This document shows, in pieces, positions 33,224 to 42,800 of a stretch of DNA of 64,000 nt. The stretch's first letter is position 1. Every line of letters begins with the position of its first letter. The notes under the pieces are model-generated. The model did not search any database. It was not told the DNA's origin and worked only from the letters and a program-made list of their open reading frames with translations. Where the stretch lies: NCBI GenBank assembly GCA_937864115.1, contig CALMII010000037.1, positions 99,755 through 163,754 on the forward strand. The letters are read 5' to 3'. The translations under genes and the position numbers were made by a program. The DNA is from an uncultured Steroidobacter sp. (lineage in GTDB: Bacteria; Pseudomonadota; Gammaproteobacteria; Steroidobacterales; Steroidobacteraceae).

Positions 33224-33577
33224 TTATTTACGATGAAATACTTGAACGTATCCGACAGGCTCGGATCGACACATGCACCTTCCGTGAGTGAAGAAGGTAA
33301 CCGATCTATCCGTTGAAAACGCCATCATGAGTCCCGCCAAGTACTCTTTGGCACGTTGTCTGCTCAGACGATAGGAGAGATAGTCACCGTTGCTATCCGC
33401 GCAGGATGGACGGTCATGGGTACCACCTTCGACGTATACGTAGATCAGGTCGCCTTGTTCAGGGAACAGCAAGTTACTAATCCGCGCTGTGAGGCTGGCC
33501 GCGGCTGTTTGGCCGCCCGAGAAACACAGCATCGAAATCAACGCCAAGTCGCCAGCTTGAGACCACAGACTTCTCAT
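33224..33577 (-). CDS. Small secreted protein SSP12
   Basis: 117 residues. Signal peptide ALISMLCFSGGQTAAA. Mature part: LTARISNLLFPEQGDLIYVY, Cys in RPSCADSNGDYL, helix KEYLAGLMMAFSTDRSVTFF and GRCMC. It leads a two-gene transcript with SSP11. The order strand - Cys - helix - strand - Cys is the same as in the other members. Confidence 0.8.
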   Translation of the reverse strand: MRSLWSQAGDLALISMLCFSGGQTAAASLTARISNLLFPEQGDLIYVYVEGGTHDRPSCADSNGDYLSYRLSRQRAKEYLAGLMMAFSTDRSVTFFTHGRCMCRSEPVGYVQVFHRK

Positions 33578-33936
33578 GCGCGCTTCTCCGTACCATTGCT
33601 CGATCGGTGAAGTTTCGCTTCAGATCCTTTCGATGCCTGAGGGCTACCCGTCGTATACATCTTGCTACTGAGTTCATAGAGGAGCTACCAGGAATGACAG
33701 TCGGCGACGTGAGCCAGCCGGCAATCCGTTCTCAGGGGTGTCACCTGTATGTGGCCGCGCGCTGTTCTCAATCGCCTGACGGTACGTTGTTCTGGACGAG
33801 TTTGCGGGGATGCCTGAGCGTCGGACACCGTCACTCGCCGAATACTAGTGTTCGATCTCTACGCCAAACGACATTTCGATCATCCGTAATCCTTCCAAAC
33901 GAACGATCGTACGACCAGCCCCGAGTGCCGAACGCT
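33578..33936. other. Gene-free stretch
   Basis: No gene or repeat supported. It lies between the SSP12 start and the next immunity-like gene and probably contains the promoter of SSP12-SSP11. Confidence 0.4.
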
Positions 33937-34230
33937 TCAATACGATCGCAGAATCGACTTCGTTTCATAACAGTCGAAACATACAAACACGTAAATCATT
34001 CCACAATCAGCGAGCACAAACTCATCGTTGATCGAGTCCAACTGCGCGTAGAAGGTCATGTCATTTCCACAAGAGCATTTCGGTATCTCTGGCGCTTGAA
34101 TGAAATCAGGTCGGCCGCCGAGTCGATGCCGGCGTCCGATGTCACCGCCTGCCCATTGAAATGGCTTCAATGCAGCAGCCTCGTCGTTAAGAGGTTCCGG
34201 CACTAATTTGAATGGGGGAATCTCTCGCAT
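33937..34230 (-). CDS. Small Cys-rich cytoplasmic protein, immunity-like
   Basis: 97 residues from ATG 34230 (a GTG at 34239 is also possible). LGGRPDFIQAPEIPKCSCGN, DMTFYAQLDS, DCGMIYVFVCFDCYETKSIL matches a family of small DUF1963-like proteins often found among immunity genes. Four Cys in CSC...CFDC may bind zinc. No signal peptide, unlike the SSPs. It lies between gene-free DNA and an attC site. Confidence 0.72.
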   Translation of the reverse strand: MREIPPFKLVPEPLNDEAAALKPFQWAGGDIGRRHRLGGRPDFIQAPEIPKCSCGNDMTFYAQLDSINDEFVLADCGMIYVFVCFDCYETKSILRSY

Positions 34231-34344
34231 ATCGTTCACTTACCGTATGGATGCGGCGCGCCATCGGTACCCGGCGCGTTTCGGTGCCGGCCGGGGTTTC
34301 GGGGTTGTTGCGAGGCAAGTAGCGCACGGGGCCCCGGCACCGAA

Positions 34345-34385
34345 CTCTAACGCTTGCGCACCGAACGCTTGCAAGGACGTTAGGT
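34345..34385. other. Short attC-like site
   Basis: On the minus strand ACCTAAC overlaps the end of the next gene, CTTGC and GCAAG form the stem, and GTTAGAG closes the site. At 41 bases it is shorter than most attC sites. Confidence 0.55.
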
Positions 34386-34961
34386 TGTGACCACCTCGCG
34401 AAAGGTGTAGCCCGTGCACCCGGCCGTCTCGAAGTTCGTCTTAAATCGTTCGGACACATAGATGCTCGCTGGGAACTCAGCGAGCCGAGCGATATCACAG
34501 CCTGCAAGTGCTCTCTCTCGAAGCACGGCCCGTCGAATTCCTCGGACATTGCCCCTGCGGTCCGGCAGAAAATAGTCATCGGGGAACACGTCGTAGTCTG
34601 ACTGTGAACGGTCCAGCGCTTCCCGTCTCTCAACGATATTCGCGATGGAGAACCCGGAAATCTCCTGCCCATTCGGCCTGAAGAGCCGGATGGGAAGATA
34701 CTGGATGCCTCGAACTTCACCTGCCTCCAGCGTGGCGCGCAAGCGAGGTGAGTACACAGGCAGGCCCAAATGATTCTGCAGGGCATCGTCCGGTACTCCG
34801 TCGTTTTCTTGCTTTGTTGCGCTCATTCGAGCTAACTCGCTCCAATCGTTGATCTCTTTGCCGAACGAGATCTCTTCTGGACTAATGCCAAGGTCTGCAC
34901 TATCTACCACGAGCGAGTCATCTACCGTGTTGTCGCAGCTTATCGTCCAGAACCATTTCAT
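34380..34961 (-). CDS. Imm11/DUF1629-like immunity protein
   Basis: 193 residues. IQYLPIRLFRPNGQEISGFS, then FPDDYFLPDRRGNVRGIRRA and YVSERFKTNFETAGCTGYTF follow the pattern of DUF1629/Imm11 proteins, which protect against polymorphic toxins. There is no toxin gene beside it, so it would be an orphan immunity gene carried as a cassette: its stop overlaps an attC core. ATG 34961. Confidence 0.7.
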   Translation of the reverse strand: MKWFWTISCDNTVDDSLVVDSADLGISPEEISFGKEINDWSELARMSATKQENDGVPDDALQNHLGLPVYSPRLRATLEAGEVRGIQYLPIRLFRPNGQEISGFSIANIVERREALDRSQSDYDVFPDDYFLPDRRGNVRGIRRAVLRERALAGCDIARLAEFPASIYVSERFKTNFETAGCTGYTFREVVTT

Positions 34962-35112
34962 AAGCCTACCCCGCGGACCAGATCCGGATTCCTTAGTAGA
35001 TCGTTTCGCAGTGCTCCGAGTTCAGCATCGAGCGCCCTGTTGTATGCATTGCCAGACAATCCTCGGGTCCTTCGGTGCCAGGTGAGCTGACCAGCCTTTC
35101 ACGGACACGTGG

Positions 35113-35973
35113 TTAACCGCGCGCTTCACGTTCGAACTGCATCGGGCTCAGCCCGTTTAAATGCGAATGCTGACGCACGGGATTGTAGAACAACTCGATG
35201 AACTCAAATATCGCTGCCCGCGCCTGCGCACGGGTGTGATATCGATCATGCAAGGTCTGCTCGTTCTTCAGCGTTGAGAAGAAGCTCTCTGCGACTGCAT
35301 TGTCACGGCAGTTGGCGATGCGGCTCATGCTACAGCGCATGCCGGTCTTTGCGAGCAGCGGTTGATACCGGCTGCTGGTGTAGTGATTGCCGCGATCTGA
35401 ATGATGCAGCAGTCCCGCTGCTGGCTCCCTAGCATCGATCGCCATCTGCAGCGCATCCAACGTCAGATCCTCTTGACAATGAGGTGCCATCGACCAACCG
35501 ATCACCCGGCGTGAGTACAGATCCAGGATGGCGGCCAGGTACAGCCAGCCTTCGAACGTCCACACGCTGGTCACGTCGCCAACCCACACGCGATCGGGCT
35601 CGTTCACAGTGAACTGTCGGTTGAGGATGTTCGGATAGCGTGCATGCGACGGATCGGCCTTGCTGGTGAAGATGAAGCGACGGCGACGCTTCGTCCACAG
35701 CCGATTGGCCTGCTTCGGCCGCGCGATCCGATGCTTGCTGCATCTCACACCCGTCTTGCGAAGCGCATCACGCAAGCGCTTGGCGCCATACGCCTCGCGA
35801 CAGGCATGGTGCATCTGCTCAATCCTCGGCCACAGCTTCTGATCCTCGAACGATCGGGCGCTAGGCGAGCGATGGAGCCAGTCGTAGAAACCGCTGCGGC
35901 TGACCTTCATCGCTCGGCACAGCACGCTGACCGAATGCAGCGGCTGCTGTTCACGGATGAAGCGGTACCTCAC
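35113..35973 (-). CDS. IS3-family transposase OrfB
   Basis: 286 residues with an rve/DDE core: VWVGDVTSVWTFEGWLYLAA (first Asp), LLHHSDRGNHYTS (second Asp) and NCRDNAVAESFFSTLKNE (Glu). The N-terminal HTH_21-like region begins with SVLCRAMKVSRSGFYDWL. It starts within the end of orfA in the -1 frame, so the active transposase is expected as an OrfAB fusion. Confidence 0.93.
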   Translation of the reverse strand: MRYRFIREQQPLHSVSVLCRAMKVSRSGFYDWLHRSPSARSFEDQKLWPRIEQMHHACREAYGAKRLRDALRKTGVRCSKHRIARPKQANRLWTKRRRRFIFTSKADPSHARYPNILNRQFTVNEPDRVWVGDVTSVWTFEGWLYLAAILDLYSRRVIGWSMAPHCQEDLTLDALQMAIDAREPAAGLLHHSDRGNHYTSSRYQPLLAKTGMRCSMSRIANCRDNAVAESFFSTLKNEQTLHDRYHTRAQARAAIFEFIELFYNPVRQHSHLNGLSPMQFEREARG

Positions 35974-36242
35974 CGTGACTCCCTCGCGAAGAAGGCCATC
36001 GCTTTTTTTTGGATGTCGCGCTCTTCCTTGACCTGCTCCAACTCACGCTTCAGCTGCGCCAGCTCTCCGGCCAAACCACTGCGTCGGCCTTGGCCTGGAA
36101 ACGCTTCCTGACCGTGCTTCTCGTACTCTTTGTTCCAATCGCGCAGATGTGACTCGGTCACACCCAATCGGCGAGCCAGCTCAGTGGTGTTGTGTTGCCC
36201 AGATCGCAATGCCTTCACTGCCTCAAGCTTGAACTCTCGCAA
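35970..36242 (-). CDS. IS3-family OrfA
   Basis: 90 residues: HTH REFKLEAVKALRSGQHNTTE and a coiled-coil leucine zipper (LAQLKRELEQVKEERDIQKK). On the coding strand eight A (36003-36010) near its end are a slippery site; a -1 shift there continues in frame into orfB without a stop. Confidence 0.9.
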   Translation of the reverse strand: MREFKLEAVKALRSGQHNTTELARRLGVTESHLRDWNKEYEKHGQEAFPGQGRRSGLAGELAQLKRELEQVKEERDIQKKAMAFFARESR

Positions 36243-36464
36243 ATGTTTTCGACGTACCCTGCCCCATACGACACCTCCACCTCGACTCTGCGAGGTAATC
36301 TAGGTGTCCGTCAAACACTGGTCAGCTCACCCGGCACCGAGGCGCGACACCGAGGCGCGAGGCGTACGAAGGTACGGCCCGGCACCGGCGGAGCGGGAGC
36401 GCGCCTGCTCTTGCGCGCAGCGCGACGATGGAAGAACAAGCTTTCAACGGGCGAACGCGACGCA

Positions 36465-36827
36465 CTATCGGATAACCGGAGTAACCGAGCAGTCCCACGC
36501 CAACACTTCGATGACTTCGTCGTAGCAGCAAACGATGAAGTGCTCGGATTTCTGAACTGTTTCAGCGTCATCAAGCTCCTTTCGCCAATCTGACTCCCGC
36601 ACCAAGAACAAAGCCCCCTCGGCGGGCAATCTCGCTATCAGGTTTCCAGCGCATTCCTCCGACGTCACCCTCCAAGCTTGGACTGGCTTGAAGTCGAGAT
36701 TCCATGATCTGCCAGATTCTTCTTCGATCTCGATATGCAAGCCTCCGTCGGTCATCCGGAGATCCTTCAGATCAAGCGCTCGTTTCCAGGGCGCCGCGAT
36801 TTCGCTTTTCCAGGGAAGGACCTTCAT
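36465..36827 (-). CDS. Candidate immunity protein for RHS2
   Basis: 120 residues, no signal peptide, acidic (EIEEESGRSWNLDFKP). It starts 4 bases after the RHS2 stop, the standard place for the cognate immunity gene of a polymorphic toxin. A cytoplasmic immunity protein implies a toxin acting in the cytoplasm. No family was recognised. It is followed by the IS3 element, so further immunity genes of this array may have been displaced. Confidence 0.75.
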   Translation of the reverse strand: MKVLPWKSEIAAPWKRALDLKDLRMTDGGLHIEIEEESGRSWNLDFKPVQAWRVTSEECAGNLIARLPAEGALFLVRESDWRKELDDAETVQKSEHFIVCCYDEVIEVLAWDCSVTPVIR

Positions 36828-36831
36828 AGCG

Positions 36832-39800
36832 TCACTCGATCAAAGATGTTCCGGGCGGACCGCCGCGGACACGGATGACAGTGCTCGGAACCCCGCCTTG
36901 CAAATGGCTGTTGAGGAGGGCCTCCGCTGCTTGGTTCCCGGTCAGATTGCGCGTCACCGTCGGCTGCATGCCAGCTCGTGTTAACGCAAGCAGCGACCGA
37001 TTATTGAGTGCTATGGCTTGTCCGTTACGGATCACGTAGTCAATCGGCAAGGTATCCGCCGAGATCGTTCCCGCTCGAAGACCTTGAGCAACTTCCCCTA
37101 CGGTGCGTCCAGCGTGCGGTCCATGGGCAAACGTCGATTTAACCGACGCCTGACCGAAGAGCATGCTTCCCCTTGCGGCCAGACTCGCTCCCCTTCCGGC
37201 CATCACCGCACGAACAGCAGCCACACCTCCCATCGCCGCAAAAACCGCATCCTCGACGATATATAGAGGCTCGATGGCGTCGCACTTGGCCGCCCTATAA
37301 TCCGGCCATGCGTTGCAATCGTGATGGACGGCCAGTCGAGTCCGACAATCTCCGTTCCTTGCACACGTAAGATTGCTGACCATCTCCTCGGTGATTGTGT
37401 AGGCGACACCGTCGTACAGCACTCGCATGGTTCCGCCAGCTGTGCTGTCCTGCACATCGCCTCTGGTTGCCCTGGGCGGCGGACCGCCAGGTGCCCTTCG
37501 GCACGGCAAGAACGTCCAGTAGGGCGTGAACGCTCCACCATAACCATCCGCACTTGATCCGCCGCCCGACGTGAAGATGAAACCGACCGACGTGCACGTA
37601 AACCCACTCGGATCCACATTGCTCAACGGATCATTGAAGGTATAGCTGTACCTATTCAGGCTCTGAGAGTTCATCGGATCCTGCACGAACGGATCCGCCG
37701 ACGTGAACCGGCCGATTTGCGGGTCATACACCCGCCCGTTCATGTGGATCAGGTTCAGGTTGTCGAGATGTTCGTGATCCGTGAACCCGCGACTCGTGAT
37801 GGCAGCGATCTGGGTCCGGTCACCCGCCGTCGGCAGCCCGGTCCAGTTGCTGCCGCGGCGCTGACCGAAGGCATCGAAGCTCTCGTTGACCAGTTCACCG
37901 CCCGTGCTGTTGGTGATCGCATTGACACTGCCCAGATGATCGCGCGAAAGGTAGTACGTCGCCGTCTGTGCGCCACGCGTGTGGATGGCCACCGTGCCGG
38001 TCGCTGCCTGGATCAGGTGCCGGTACTCCGTCGCCGTCCCGACCTTCTTCTCCATCAGGCCACCAAGGTACGTAACTGTCTCGACGACGCTGCCGGTGGT
38101 GATCTTCTGCTTCCACCGGGCACGATCCGGCCCGTACCAGAAGTCGCTCGTACTTCCCGCACTGGCAATCGACTTCGGCAGGTCGTAGCTGTACCACACC
38201 GTGGTATAGCCATTGCGCTTCGTCATGTTGCCGTTGAAGTCGTACTCGTATGAGTTGTTGACCGTCCCGGTGGTCGACATCACCGCGTGCTTCTTGATCG
38301 CATGATCGTAGACAAGGGTGCCAATGCCGGTCTTGTACGTCAGGTTGCCGAGCGCGTCGTAATTGAAATCAGCGTTCTGTGTCCCATTCAGCGTGGAATA
38401 ATCCACCCGGCCCAGCGCGTCGTACACGAACTGCTCGGTCAGGTTGCGCTTCAGATCCTTCCGATTCTTGAGGCTCCCGGTCTTGTACCACTCGTAGCTC
38501 AGGTTCTGGATCGAGTTGCCGCCCGACGGACCGGTCGTCTGCGTGTTCAGCCAGCCGGCAATCCGGTCGTATCCGTAACTGGTCTGCAATCCGTTGCCAT
38601 AGGTCTCGCCCGTGATCTGGCCGCGCGCATTGCCCGCAGTGGCCTGCCAGTACGTCGTCCCAGCCGAGTTTGCCGTGTAATCCTGAACGTTGGACATCAG
38701 TCCATAGGCGTAGCCGTATCGCACTTTGAATGGCGATGAGCCCGTCGAAGCCGGATACGTGATGGAGTTCAGCAGGCCGACATCGTTGTAATCGAACTGG
38801 TAGCTGTACACCGTGACATCGGCCGTGATGTCCTGCTGGCGTACGCGACCATGGCTGTCATACAGGTAGCCTTCCCTGTATCCACCCGGCGAGGTGACGT
38901 AGTCGAGCTGCCCAATGCCTTTCGCTGCCGTATCCCAGTACCACGTGGTCGGACCTCCCGGGCTGTCAGTCCGGGTCAGCGGACGCGACAGCTTGTCGTA
39001 GGTAAACGAGACCGTTTGCAGATTCGCGTTCTTCTGTTCCTTGAGTTCTCCAAACGGGTAGTACTTATATTCCCACACCCCCATGTCCGGGTCGGTAGTC
39101 TTCTTCTTCAGACCGATCGCGTCGTAGTACTCGATCTTGATCTCGTTGCCGGCGACATCGCGCGTCGTCAGCAGGTCGCCGAAGGGGTTGTACTCGAATT
39201 CCGTTGCGGAGCTGGCGGCATCGATCGAACGAATCGTCTGTCCCAGCGCGTCGCGAACCGCCTTCGTGATCCGCTGGTGTTGCGCATCATTCTGGAACGC
39301 CGTGACCTGTTGCGTCAGGCCGAGATAGTCGACCTTGGTCGTCGCGATGGAGGTGTCGGACTCGCTCACCTGACGCTTGACTGTGGTGATACGGCCGAGC
39401 AGGTCGTAACCGAACTCGGTGTTTCCCAGCGGATCGGTACCGCCCAGGCGATGGGGCACGCTCTGGGTGGCTACGCGACCGAAGGCATCGTAGGTCGTAA
39501 TGCTGCGGCTGGTGAGCCCATTCAGCATCTGCAGGTCGTCGTCGCGAAGGCGGCCGAATGCATCGAAGTATTGGGTATCGGTACGAACGAGGCTGCCAGC
39601 GGCATCATACGTCGTTGCGATGAATCTCAGCCGTACATCGCTCTGCGCGCCGCAGTACTGATTTCCGGACGCACATGCGGTCAGCAGCCCTTCAGTTCTC
39701 GTGCCATCGGGTCGGGATTCCTGCACGATGCGTCCGAAAGGATCCGGATACCAACGGGTCGTGAGTGCGTTGGGGTCCGTCATCGAGGTGCGCATGGCGA

Positions 39801-42800
39801 GCGATTTGTTCCACCCAAACACCGTTGGCTCATTCATCTGCGCGTTCCAGAGCTTTTCCAGGAACTGTCCCGACGACCCCCAGTACGCTTTGGTGACCCG
39901 CGCGTCCTGTCCTGCGATCGGTGTCGCGCTCACCTGTCTAATATTGCCAAAATCGTCGTACTCGAACACCGATGTGACTTGCCATTCAGTGTTCAGTGCA
40001 GCAATCGAGCTGTGCGGCCGACAACCCGCCCCCTGCCAGGTGATTCGCGCCCTCCGGGAAATCGTCGTGCTGTTCGGCCTGGTGCTGCTCTTCTTCAATT
40101 CGGTCAACTGCGGCATGCCGCGGCAGCTATTGGCGGCATCGTCGAAGATCTCCAGCTGATGCAGCTCAGTGACGTGCTCGATGCCACCTTGCAATCCGTT
40201 TGCTGTAGACGCTTCGACGACTTTCGTTACGGCGTCGGTCAGCACACCGAGAGTTGGGCTAATTGTGTGGCTGGTCGTCGTGGTCGCAATCAGTTGACCG
40301 TTCTTAGAACCTCCTACTTCGTATTGATCGGCGACGGACTGATGCACATAGGTAAAGTAGCGAAGGCTAGCCCCTGACCCGACGGTAATGGACCGATTGT
40401 CGTTCGTCGTAATCGAGATCTGGGTGCCATCAGCTTGCAAATACTCCTGCTTCTTGACCATGCCGGCCAGGGGGAACAACTGCTCATAGACCGTCTTGCG
40501 GACAACGCCACTACCACTACGACCGTCCGTCTCGATAACCTGCGAATAGCCGACGAATTCATTGCGCGGCACATTCTTGCGTGCGCCGAGATACCTGTAG
40601 GTAGTGTTGTACAAGCCGCCGATACCGTCGGAACTCGTTACCTGCCCCACAACGATTCTGGCGGTGGCATCGTCCTGCAGGGGTGCATTCGGATCTCTGC
40701 CGAGCATTCCACTGCCGAACGGCGAATTGTTCGGTCGTGCGGTGGATACGTAACCCAATGCATGACTCACACCGAAGCCATCGGTAAAGCTCGTCGCCAA
40801 ATCAGCGGTACTAGTCGCAAAGACAGGTATTGCGCCTGAGCCTGAACGCGTGAAATAGGTGACGTTGTACGGCGTGGAATTGCTCACACGGACGATATCA
40901 TCCAACCCGTCTCCGTCTTGATCGATGGCGAAGTAGCTACCTCCTGCGGTGTAGGGAATGCTGGTGGCCTCCAGAGGACCCACACCTTGTCCATTCGACA
41001 AATACACCCCGAAGTTGCTGCCGTTGCTGACCAAAAAGTCCGTTCTGCCATCGTCATTCCAGTCCATCATCAGGATCGGAGCTTGGGGCAGCGAAACCAT
41101 GGATTGTTCGGTGTTTCCGCACTGCTGAATGATTACCAGCGTGTTCAGGATGCGGTCCGTGCAGGCATCGTCATTGAAATTGATCGGTGTAGGCCCTGGC
41201 GATACACCGTAGAGAGAGGGAATGACCTCGAAGGTTGTATCTCGAGACACAAGCAGATTGAGAACCCCGAAAAGTGTTGGAGGAAAAATGGCCGGCAAGT
41301 AGTAATGGTAGAGATCCTGCCGTCCGTCTCCATCGACATCGCTGAATCGCAAAACCGCGCCATTGCTGGACAAGAGATTGCCACCGCTGGAAACCGTCCC
41401 TGCTAGCGTCGTCGTGGCCGAGAATGTTGGCGATACTGCAGCTGGCACAGATGCATTGAGACGGATGTATATCTGACCCGAGGCGTTGACCCACACCAGA
41501 TCTGAAAGGCCATCTCCATTCGTATCTCCCGTGGCCCACGTAGCTGCCGGTGCGGGCGCACCAGTCGAGACTGATTGGAACAACGTCGAGGATTCATTCA
41601 GCGTGTAGTGCCACCACGTACCGCCGCTATTGGCCAGCAACGCATCCTGCCGCGCGGAGGTGAATCGACCGACGATGGGGGTCGTCGATGACGGTATATT
41701 CGTGTTGATGGCGGTTGAAAATCCGCCGTCCACGGCGAGCGCCACTCGCCAGTAATTGCTGGAAACAAAGAGCAGATCGTGCCGGCCATCGCCGTTGAAA
41801 TCGAATTTCTCCCGCATGAGTGAACTGCTCGAACTCAAACCCAGCGCGGACGAAGAGTGCATCGTCGTGCCTGACTGGTAGGAAATGGTGGTCGCCGCCA
41901 GGCACGCGCTCTGGGCGTCGTCGGCGCATTCGGTTATCTGAGTCAGTCGGGATCGACCGGTTTTTGGCCCTGAGTCGTAGGTCAGGAAATACCGACGTAC
42001 GGTCTGCGCAACGCCGCTAGTCGCAGCCCGGATCTGTATGCTCTCCAGACGCCGCTTGTTGACCACCTTCTGGTTGGCAACATATCCCGTCTGCGAATCA
42101 GCAGCCGTCCGTGAGTCCGTGTAGATGAAGTTGGCACTGTAGGCGAAAGTTGAGGATCCGGCGCTGAGCGGCGTCCAGGAGATGGTGGCCGGCACCGCGT
42201 GCCCATCGCTTTTGACGTAGCTGACGATCAACGCGTTGCCTGCCGCATCGGTTACCCGATTCAGCTTCCATCGATACGGTGTCGTACTGGTTCCAGGGGC
42301 GACGCGCGAGTCCACGGTCTTCCCATACTCGTAGGCTGTACCATCGCGAGTACGCGCGGTGAAGTACCGTGGTCCATTCCCTTCCGACTCGTGAGCTGTC
42401 ACGACTGTCAGATCATCGATCTCTGTTTGGTACGTCGAGCCTGCGACACCGTAGTCGGTCGCGCTGGTCAGACGAAGTCGATTGCCATTCAGACAGAATC
42501 GATCCGCTGTCGTCAAAGCCACGGAACCGGCCGAACCGTCTTGCGCCTTTGTCTTGTTACAACGTTCGATGGATGAGAGTCCGCTAAGCGACCAGCCCAC
42601 CCCGATAACACCGTTGTCGTCCTGGCTGTTGTAAGTCAACGCAAGATCGGGCTGCAATCCGCGCGGCCCTGGCGGCAGCCATATCGGTACGCGGTAGGTT
42701 GCCGCTCCGAGACTGGATACGCCGAAGACGCCCTCGGTGCGGCCTGCGACCGTTGCAGGGATAATGGGAGCGGGCTCCACCGCTCCTTGGGCCGAGGGCG

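Larger units (their letters stand above)
35071..36341 (-). mobile_element. IS3-family insertion sequence
   Basis: Two overlapping ORFs lie between imperfect terminal repeats: TCGGTGCC[A/G]GGTGAGCTGACCAG at the left (from 35071) and its complement at the right (to 36341), continuing inward to ACGGACAC. If the ends are TGAGCTGACC...GGTCAGCTCA, the element is 35083-36329 and the outer GGTGCC/GGCACC belongs to the target. No clean target duplication was seen. Confidence 0.85.

Noticed and set aside
33607..34206. A 199-codon plus-strand frame
   Set aside because: It is antisense to the immunity-like gene at 33937-34230 and has no ribosome site or family pattern.
38851..40377. A 508-codon plus-strand open frame
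   Set aside because: Antisense to RHS2, whose YD repeats and RHS core are unambiguous.
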